Shown piece by piece: positions 56,760-64,000 of a stretch of 64,000 nucleotides of DNA. A program made the position numbers and the translations under genes. The first letter of the stretch is position 1; every line of letters begins with the position of its first letter. The stretch spans positions 1-64,000 of the forward strand of contig JAPXFQ010001710.1 of assembly GCA_028564705.1 (NCBI GenBank), in the 5' to 3' direction. The stretch is from Apricaphanius iberus. Taxonomy: Eukaryota; Chordata; Actinopteri; Cyprinodontiformes; Aphaniidae. Under the pieces are notes generated by a model. It saw only the letters and a list, made by a program, of their open reading frames with translations, did not search any database and was not told the origin of the DNA.

Positions 56760-58780
56760 TCAGACACACCTACATAAGAGCTACCACTGTAGGAAGAATT
56801 CACTCAACAAGTGTTGTGCAATAATGAGCTTCATAAAAAAAAGCCTACTACCTGGTTTGATGTGATCAGGTATGCCTATGAATTATTTTTTTTCAAGAGT
56901 ATAAAATTAGGACCTATTCCAGAAAAATTAAAGTCAGGAGATAAAAGCACAAAGCAGAACATATTCCAACTCCAAAGACAAAGCAAAATGACCAAACAAC
57001 GCTACATTACGGACAATAAGTTTGTTTTTAGTTTCTGCCTACATGCAAAGGAAGATGAAATCAGTTTTTATGATTGCCTCGGTGAGCCACTTGGTTGTTG
57101 AAATGTTAGTCTCTTTGAAGTTTGCACCATAAATATGAAAACATCACTTTTTTTTCTGCTTTTGTTATGTTATATTTGCTCTTTCTCTTATATTAGTAGA
57201 ACAAATCAACATGTGCACCTGTCCCTGGACAGTTGATTAAACTTTAAAACAAGTCCAGCAAAATGTTATATGATTTACTGGACATATTTTTTGTATTTTG
57301 TTAGCATGTATTCTCTAAAATTTACATTACTTATAGATTTATGTAGATTAATTGCCAATCATGACAGACGGGCACTCAAACTGGGCCAGGTTCCGGTTCT
57401 GCTGGATGATTTCTTCCTGATGAAGGGACAATTCTCTTTTTTTATTTTTTCAATTTTCTTGTCAATTTGTATTTTTTTCTATTTGTATTTGTTTGTTGTA
57501 TTGTCAATTAGTATTAAACTGACATAATATTTTCGTATAATTGAAATACCTTTTTTTTCTTTTTATGAAGAGCCTTACGGAGCTGTCTGTTAACCCTGAT
57601 ATTCAAACAAGACTTGTGGAGCTGCCTACACAAGCAGGAGGAGCATAAAAATAAAATAAAGCCTCCTAATCCAGAATTTTATGTGGGTGTTGCTCTACTT
57701 TTCAGATTAAAACTCCATTAATAAAACATATGAGCAGGGAAAGGCAGCATGGTGGCATTTTTTAAATCCACAGCATCCATCTGTTTTTCTTCATGTTTGT
57801 GGCTAGAATAGTTGAAAAACACTCCAACTTCCATTTCCAGTCAGCAGCAGTTTCACTTAAATGTGAAAACAATAGTCAGTAAATCAATGTGTCAGCTCAG
57901 CTGAGTGGAGCTGGCAACAGCAACATTCCTGTCCTAAGCACCACAATTATATCATTAATCATAGTGGAATGTTAAGCTTAAAATAAGGACTTTACTTATG
58001 TACCTTGCCAAATATTTATTTTTAAACTAGCATTTTCTTTATGAATTTAACATTTGTTTTGCTGTTGATGATTCAGTACACTTTTTTGTAGGTTTCTCAG
58101 GGACTGTTTATCAGCAGGTAACAGCAGTCTGATCATACAAAATATATGCTTGGTCTGGATTTGTGTTCAGCCAATTGAGTCAAAGCATTATGTTAATATT
58201 TTTTTATTTATCAATCTTTGTCAGATTGGATGGAAAGTATACTTAATCACCAGTTTTCAAGTCTTGCCACAGTTTCTTATTTGGAATTAGGTGTAGACTT
58301 GGACGAGGTTTTTATTATAGCAGATTCATATGCTGGTATCGAGACCATTCAGTTGTAGCTCTGGCTGTATAAGGGTTGTAAAAGTGAGGCCGCCCTGCTG
58401 TAAGGATAACCTCCACTAGAGTCTCAAGTCCTAGTAACCTTGATCTGAGTTTTCTTTCTCATACCTCTCTTATATAAGGGTAAGCTTGTAACTCAGCATA
58501 GGGACACCTCATGGTGGTAGAGCGCTGGCTCTACCACTGAGGTGTCTGCAGTGTATGGGGCACAAAGGCTGGCGCACACTGCAGCCGACGCAGGTCCTCT
58601 TTTTAGAGAATTTAAAAAAAAATGAGATCCTAAGTGTTCAGTGTGTACTTTTATGTTCACTGCACTTAGCTCATGTTAGGATTCCTAGGATTCCAAAGTT
58701 CTTAGGGTATAGAAGTCAAGAAAATCTACTCAGATTTGTCTGCTTCCCTGTCTGCCACTCCTCTATTGGGGCTCCTGGCA
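56760..58780. other. Non-coding interval, no gene seen
   Basis: AT-rich. Open frames (for example 56811-57101, 57270-57527) have no family features I recognise. Confidence 0.45.
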
Positions 58781-58787
58781 TCTAAAA

Positions 58788-59465
58788 TAGGGATGCAACA
58801 ATGCAATTATATTCAAACGGATACAGATACTTGAATCAGAGAACTTGCAGATACCGTTGTTGGGGAATTATCAATTAAAAAATAATTAATTAATTGATCA
58901 TTGTTATGATCTATCTGGTGATGCTAAGAATATTAACTAATAGTTGTAAATTAGTAGTTTAATTATTGCTTAATTAATTTTATTGGGGCACCATCCAACC
59001 TCTGGCTGGAAACAAAATATTATATATAATCAAAGGGGGATTATCAACCAATAATCTCACCTATAATGATTAATTATTAGTGATTACACCAGAAAGATCC
59101 TATCTGAAGTAAGTGAATTCTTGCAGTAATTCACACACACACTCAGAATAAAAGAAACCAGATATTTGATTTAATTTATCTAATTTATTCTAAAAACACA
59201 ACTAAAATAAAAACACTACTTATACCAAACGGTTCTGTCAAGACTACCGGTACCTGAGTAATATGGCGACCAGTGATGACGTCACTTAGGCACGTCATGG
59301 GCGCTTCGTAGGTACGTACGTCGGATCACGCACGAACGCATAGATGCGAGATACGTCTAGAAGCAGGCAAACACCGAAAGTAGGGGGATGTTTTATGGCT
59401 GATCTTTTATGATCAGCAAGAACCCTGGTGGTTTTTTCGGACAAAGAGACCATGTGACGCTTATC
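58788..59465. other. Unclassified repeat-like interval
   Basis: Starts with GGGATGCAACAATGCAATTA, like the hAT-type end near 28670. It continues into a very AT-rich stretch rich in TTAATTAA words and then a CpG-containing stretch at 59260-59460. The abrupt composition changes suggest several joined elements; none could be named. Confidence 0.35.
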
Positions 59466-59473
59466 TACCCGGA

Positions 59474-59713
59474 CTAGCTTTCGGCTAAAAAGAAGGGGTT
59501 CACGTCAGGAGAGTTGACAGGCCATTTAAGTACAGTAATAACATGGTCAGTAAACCATTTACCAGTGGTTTTGGCACTGTTAGCAGGTGCCAGATTTTGC
59601 TGAAAAATGAAATCTTCATCTCCATAAAGCTTTTCAGCAGATGGAAGCATCAAGTGCTCCAAAATCTCCTTACAGTTAGCTGCATTGACCCTGCCGTTAT
59701 CCTCTTCAGTCAA
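59474..59713 (-). pseudogene. Tc1-like transposase C-terminal fragment
   Basis: The minus-strand frame reads DEDFIFQQNLAPANSAKTTG and then VLKWPVNSPDVNP. This matches the Tc1 DDE region with the second catalytic Asp (FQQD) replaced by Asn, and the third acidic site lost just after SPDVNP. It is truncated on both sides. Confidence 0.75.
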
Positions 59714-61287
59714 TTCAAAAATGTATTCTCACTTTGAACAGTCTTGTCATACAGCGCTAGGCAATGGGGGGAGACTTTAGGCAATGGCCTACTGATTGCT
59801 ATAGTTTTAAAGGGATTGCATGAAACATTTAGGCCATTTGGAATACATGTGACACACAATAAAGACAATATAACCTTTGTCAAGTTCAATATAAAGCTTT
59901 GTAGTTTTAAAAATACAGAAAAACTATGTACATGTATGTATGTATAAAGCGATAATGAAATGACATCTGCAGTAAGGGCTGGGCACAGACACACTATTGA
60001 TCTAGAGACAAGAATGATATGGAAATTCTGTGCTTCAAGTCTGTAATAAAGGGCTACCGAGAAAAAGCAGGCAGAAGTGCAAACACTGCAAGAGCAGCAT
60101 ATACAGTGATACAACATGCAGACATAGAGATAAACAAGATAGCATGAGCCAGCCTTAAGCATTACAGAGAAAGGCCTGTTGGTTGACACCAATGCCACCT
60201 CACTAGTCATCAATGAAATGGCCAAGTTTAAGCACTTCAATGACATGTTCAAGTCAGAGACACGCTGCCTGGAGCTGGCAAACAGTACTCTGTATAAAAG
60301 CATTGCTCAGCGTAGAAGAAATATAGAGGTATTCTTGATTGACAATACAGGATAGCGACATATAGTAACGCTGAGAGACAAGCTGTTTATCCCAACATTT
60401 TCCCAAGACATTTTCTCTGTTAAGTCAGCCACTGTGTTAGGATCAACAGTCGCCTTTAAACAAGGGCAGAACATGTTGACTTACAAAGATGGTTCTAACT
60501 TTAACATCTATGTGCATGGCAAGTTATATTATTCACAGACAAAGGTTTAAGTAAATGACAAATGCGACACCTGTCATGACATGCACACACAGCGTGAGAT
60601 ATTATGCCACTGCAACTACCAGGACATCCTAGGATTATAAGGTGTGGTTAATTGTATGCACATTAAGGGGGAAATTGATATAACAGAGCAGCAATGTGAA
60701 GTGTATTCAGGGAAAATATGCAAAATCCCAAAACAGAAATCCAGATGGAAGAGCAGAGGCTCCTTTACAGATTCCACACAGTTTTTAGCAGGGTCCGACA
60801 GCCACTAAGTCTGTGGATGGGTACAAATATGTGCAATCGTTCACTGGAGATTTTTCAAACATGTTTTTTTGTATATTTCCTAAAAACTAAAACTGATACA
60901 GTGCAGTCAATTGTATTTGACTGCACAAGTATTTTTTTTTCAGATGTTGCCCTGTATGTTGTATTAGATCAGACAATAGTACATAATTTACCTGCACAGA
61001 TTTTCAGGCTCTGTTAAGGAAAAATGTCATTAGACATGAGCTCTGTACTCACCACATCAAAACGGTGCAGCCAAAAGGAAGTGGCCCTTTTTGATATGGG
61101 CAGGTGCATACTTAATGAGAGTCACTTGCCTAAATTTTCACTGAACTATGCTGTCCAAACACAAAACTTTTACTGTTACACAAACCAGGTGCTTTAATAG
61201 GCGAAAAGAGAAAACCAATTTCCAAATGCTGACAGACAAAAAGACAGGTTTGTCAAAGTTGCAGAAATTGGGGTCTGCATGTTATGC

Positions 61288-63358
61288 ATTCAATTCAATT
61301 CAGTTTATTTATATAGCGCCATTTCACAACAGATGTCATCTCAAGGCACCTTACAAAAAGAGTTATTACAATACAATGTTTAGTGTAGAAATTACAGAAC
61401 CACAGAAGATTGAGTCGTGTAATTCTCAGCAATCCCTCATACTGAGCAAGCATGAAGCGACAGTGGGAAGGAAAAACTCCCTTTTAACAGGAAGAAACCT
61501 CCGGCAGAACCAGGCTCAGCACAAGCGGTTATCTGCCGTGACCGTCTGTGGCTTGGAGAATACATAACAGAGACACAGAAAGAGCAATAGAACTGATGCA
61601 GAAGTTTGTTGCAGGACGTGGAGAATTTTCCGTCACTGCAATGCCATCTTAGTCAGGGTCGTCAAGCAGGGCTAATCCGGAGCACCTACTATAATAGAAA
61701 ACAGGTTAGTGCTTGAATTGACAGCACATCATGCAGTTGGGGAGAAGTAGGAGAGAAAGTAGGAACAGACCCTAATAATGTCCTCCAACAGCCTAGCCTA
61801 AAGCAGCATAGCTACTAACATTAACCTGTCTCCTAGCTACTAGGAGACCTGGCTACCAACACTCTGTCTGAGTCCTCCTGATCGAGCTCACCGTGGACGG
61901 TGTAGGGCCGGTAACGGCCCCCGTCATGCCGGGGTCTTCTCGGAGTCGGGTTGTTTGAGAATGCAGCCCAAAGTGGGTGGTAAACTCCATCTAAGGCTAA
62001 ATACCGGCACGAGACCGATAGTCGACAACTATCTTAAGGAAAAATTGACAGAACTGAGAGGACAGAGTTGAAGAGGGCGAGAAACGTTTAAGAGATAAAC
62101 GGGTGGGGTCCGCACAGTCTGCCCGGGGGATTCAACCCGGCAGGTAATGGGCGGCCGCACTGTGCGGGAGGATCCCCTTGAGGGACCTCTCTCCGGCGCT
62201 GGCTGGCCCCCGTGGGGCGCATTCCTTCCGCGGCGGTAAAGCTCCGGATCTTTACCTGGCTTACATTAATCTATCTCTACCTAGCTACTCTACTTCTTCC
62301 TATCTCTTCCTAACTTTTGACACTCTGCCTGACTACTAACATTAACCTGTCTCTTCCTATCTACCTGTCTAACCTGACTCTAACTACCTATAAATATATC
62401 TCTAACTGTAAGCTTTGCCCAAAGAGGAAAGTTTTTAGCCTAGTTTTAAAGATAGACAAATTGTCTGCTTCACGAACCAACCCTGGGGGCCGGTTCCATA
62501 GGAGGGGAGCCTGATAGCTGAAAGATCTGCCACCCATTCTACTTTTAGAAATCCTAGGAACTACCAGTAAACCTGCAGTCTGAGAGCGAAGGTCTCTGTT
62601 AGGAACATATGGAACAATCAGGTCTCTTATGTATGATGGAGCTAGATTATTAAGGGCTTTATATGTCAGAAGGAGGATCTTGAATTCTATTCTAGATTTT
62701 ACTGGGAGCCAGTGAAGAGAAGCTAAAACAGGGGAAATGTGATCTCTTCTTTTAATATTCATCAGAATCCTAGCAGCAGCATTTTGAACTAACTGAAGAC
62801 TTTTAATTGTATTATGTGGACTACCTGATAATAGACAGTTACAGTAATCCAGCCTTGAAGTAACAAAGGCATGGACTAGTTTTTCAGCATCACTCCTGGA
62901 CAGGATGGTTCTAATTTTTGCAATATTCCTAAGGTGAAAAAAGGAAATCCTAGAGACTTCTTTAATGTGAGATCTAAATGACATATCTTGGTCAAAAATG
63001 ACACCGAGGTTTTTTGCTTTATTACTGGAGGCTAATTTAATGCCGTCCAGGTGAAGGGGCTGACTAAGTAGTTTCTTTTTCAGACCTTCTGGTCCAAAGA
63101 CGACAACTTCTGTTTTATCAGAATTTAGAAGCAAGAAGTTTAGAGTCATCCAAGTTTTTATGTCTTCCAGACATGCTTGTAGTCTACCTAACTGATTGGA
63201 TTCATCAGGATTTATGGATAGATATAGCTGTGTATCATCTGCGTAAATATGGAAATTTATCCCATGCTGCCTAATTATTTTACCAATAGGAAGCATATAT
63301 ATAGTAAAAAGAATCGGCCCAAGCACTGAACCCTGTGGTACTCCGCAAACATGATTGA
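61288..63358 (-). mobile_element. 5'-truncated LINE (L2/CR1/Rex1-like family B) inside the copia element
   Basis: Oriented on the minus strand. The 5' end is cut inside the RT domain at 63358, just before the CGVPQGS block. The coding part runs to 62388, then the 3' UTR with GAGGTTTCTTCCTGTTAAAA and GCTTCATGCTTGCTCAGTAT. It ends in the TTGTAAGGTGCCTTGAGATG ... GGCGCTATATAAATAAACTG tail with TTGAATTGAA at 61288. ATTCAA occurs at both borders (61288-61293 and 63358-63363) and may be the target duplication, though it overlaps the tail repeat. Copia text continues on both sides. Confidence 0.85.
62388..63358 (-). pseudogene. RT C-terminal half of LINE family B, still open
   Basis: An uninterrupted frame of about 312 residues (from 63326; the same frame extends to 63358). 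[37 protein letters not shown] (YADD catalytic motif), [74 protein letters not shown], ending ...[20 protein letters not shown]. It parallels 48890-49876 of LINE family A but diverges clearly from it. The endonuclease and the first RT blocks are missing, so it cannot work. The lack of stops suggests a fairly recent insertion. Confidence 0.85.
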
Positions 63359-63501
63359 TTCAAAATGTGACCATGGATTCTTTGTAGGTAATGATAAGAA
63401 CAATGCAGCTGATTTAGCTCATAACCCTGAAACTGAGACAGTTCAGAAACACAGACTTGTTAAGTTTGTAAGGAAAGAAAGGAAAGAAAAATTATTTTAA
63501 G

Positions 63502-63600
63502 ATTCAATTCAGTTTATTTATATAGCGCCATTTCACAACAGATGTCATCTCAAGGCACTTTACAAAAAGAGTTATTACAATACAATGTTTAAGACAGAAA
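63502..63600 (-). mobile_element. Second LINE family B tail in the copia element
   Basis: GATTCAATTCAGTTTATTTATATAGCGCCATTTCACAACAG and following bases are nearly identical to 61288-61390. This is another, very short insertion of the same family and orientation, about 140 bases beyond the 5' end of the longer one. Confidence 0.8.
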
Positions 63601-64000
63601 TATGAGACAGAACTATATATTGACTATACCAGTGTAAGACTATGAAAAAGTTAAAGACCACAGTGAGTAGGTTCAAGAACCAATAATTAGTGAAAAAAAA
63701 TACACAAAGTGGTATAGACTACTGTTAGAGAGCAATTTGTGGTGTCCCAAACACATTTCAGGAAGCTACAGAATAAGTGACAGTGAAGGACACAAAGGGA
63801 GAGTTGCAGCCAAGGATTACAGCCAGAAAATGGGATATGGAAAGAAAAAAAAACTTTCCCCACCAACTGCTAACTAAACCATCTTAAAAGAACTACTACA
63901 GAAAGCAGCACATGAGGACCTGGTACTAAATCAAATGGATGGGAAAACAGCATATTTATTTGCTCCCATCGACTATGGAATCTATATTGATCAATCTATA

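Larger units (their letters stand above)
60060..64000 (+). mobile_element. Ty1/copia-like element, decayed, running off the window
   Basis: A gag-type CCHC knuckle (60078-60119) reads CKHCKSSIYSDTTC, with the His replaced by Tyr. A protease-like LLVDTNATSLVI follows (60180s), with Asp-Thr-Gly changed to Asp-Thr-Asn. The integrase zinc region (about 60555-60640) and a PHQNGAAKRKW-like integrase motif (about 61050-61075) come next. After the LINE interruption, KCDHGFFVGNDKN and VQKHRLVKFV follow (63362-63470). RT starts at 63800-64000, with a PPTAN-like motif, LLQKAAHEDLVLNQMDGKTA and then APIDYGIYIDQSI. Many stops and frameshifts. No LTR was identified on the left; the right side lies outside the window. 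Confidence 0.75.

Noticed and set aside
59710..60303. 197-codon minus-strand Ser/Leu/Cys-rich frame
   Set aside because: It is antisense to the start of the copia-like element, including its gag knuckle.

Overview
This window looks like nuclear DNA of a teleost fish. The evidence is an intron-rich PIM-like kinase gene of the type expanded in fishes, many Tc1-like, hAT-like and TTAA-type DNA transposons, several fish-type LINE families (L2/CR1/Rex1-like, RTE-like and L1), a Ty1/copia-like element, and AT-rich intergenic DNA with microsatellites. There is no bacterial-style coding, and most long open frames are chance or transposon-derived.

Layout. 1-6022 is a composite repeat array. It has three blocks of a ~118-bp minisatellite rich in GCTAGC/GCATGC, two copies of a ~1-kb conserved non-coding module, a CT-rich higher-order repeat and a pair of tRNA-derived units. 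The start of the window matches 5434 onwards, so the array has a ~5.4-kb period. 6023-9300 holds transposon debris, including a hAT-type element (7657-8800, 8-bp duplication) with a palindromic MITE nested inside it. 9366-12678 may contain the last three exons of an unidentified plus-strand gene. 12.7-21.5 kb is non-coding with LINE fragments.

21623-30199 is the only complete gene found: a nine-exon PIM-like serine/threonine kinase of 431 residues, whose introns contain L1, SINE, Tc1, hAT and LINE-tail insertions. About 75 bp after its stop codon begins a ~2.1-kb tandem array of ~600-bp units, built from shorter monomers that resemble the core of a SINE found in intron 1.

33-45 kb is non-coding with transposon fragments. 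45.4-50.5 kb is a nearly full-length but broken L2/CR1-type LINE with an esterase-like ORF1 and an RT ORF2. A foreign block in ORF1 carries two adjacent perfect-looking hairpins with the same loop. 52684-54423 is an internally deleted RTE-like LINE whose 5' end is a 5S rRNA-derived sequence, and the whole chimera is bounded by a 13-bp target-site duplication. From about 60 kb to the window end is a decayed copia-like pol, split by a 5'-truncated LINE at 61288-63358.

The gene content is therefore low: one confident host gene, one tentative gene end, and otherwise a mosaic of mobile elements of several ages. Mobile-element family names are from recognition of motifs, not from a database search.
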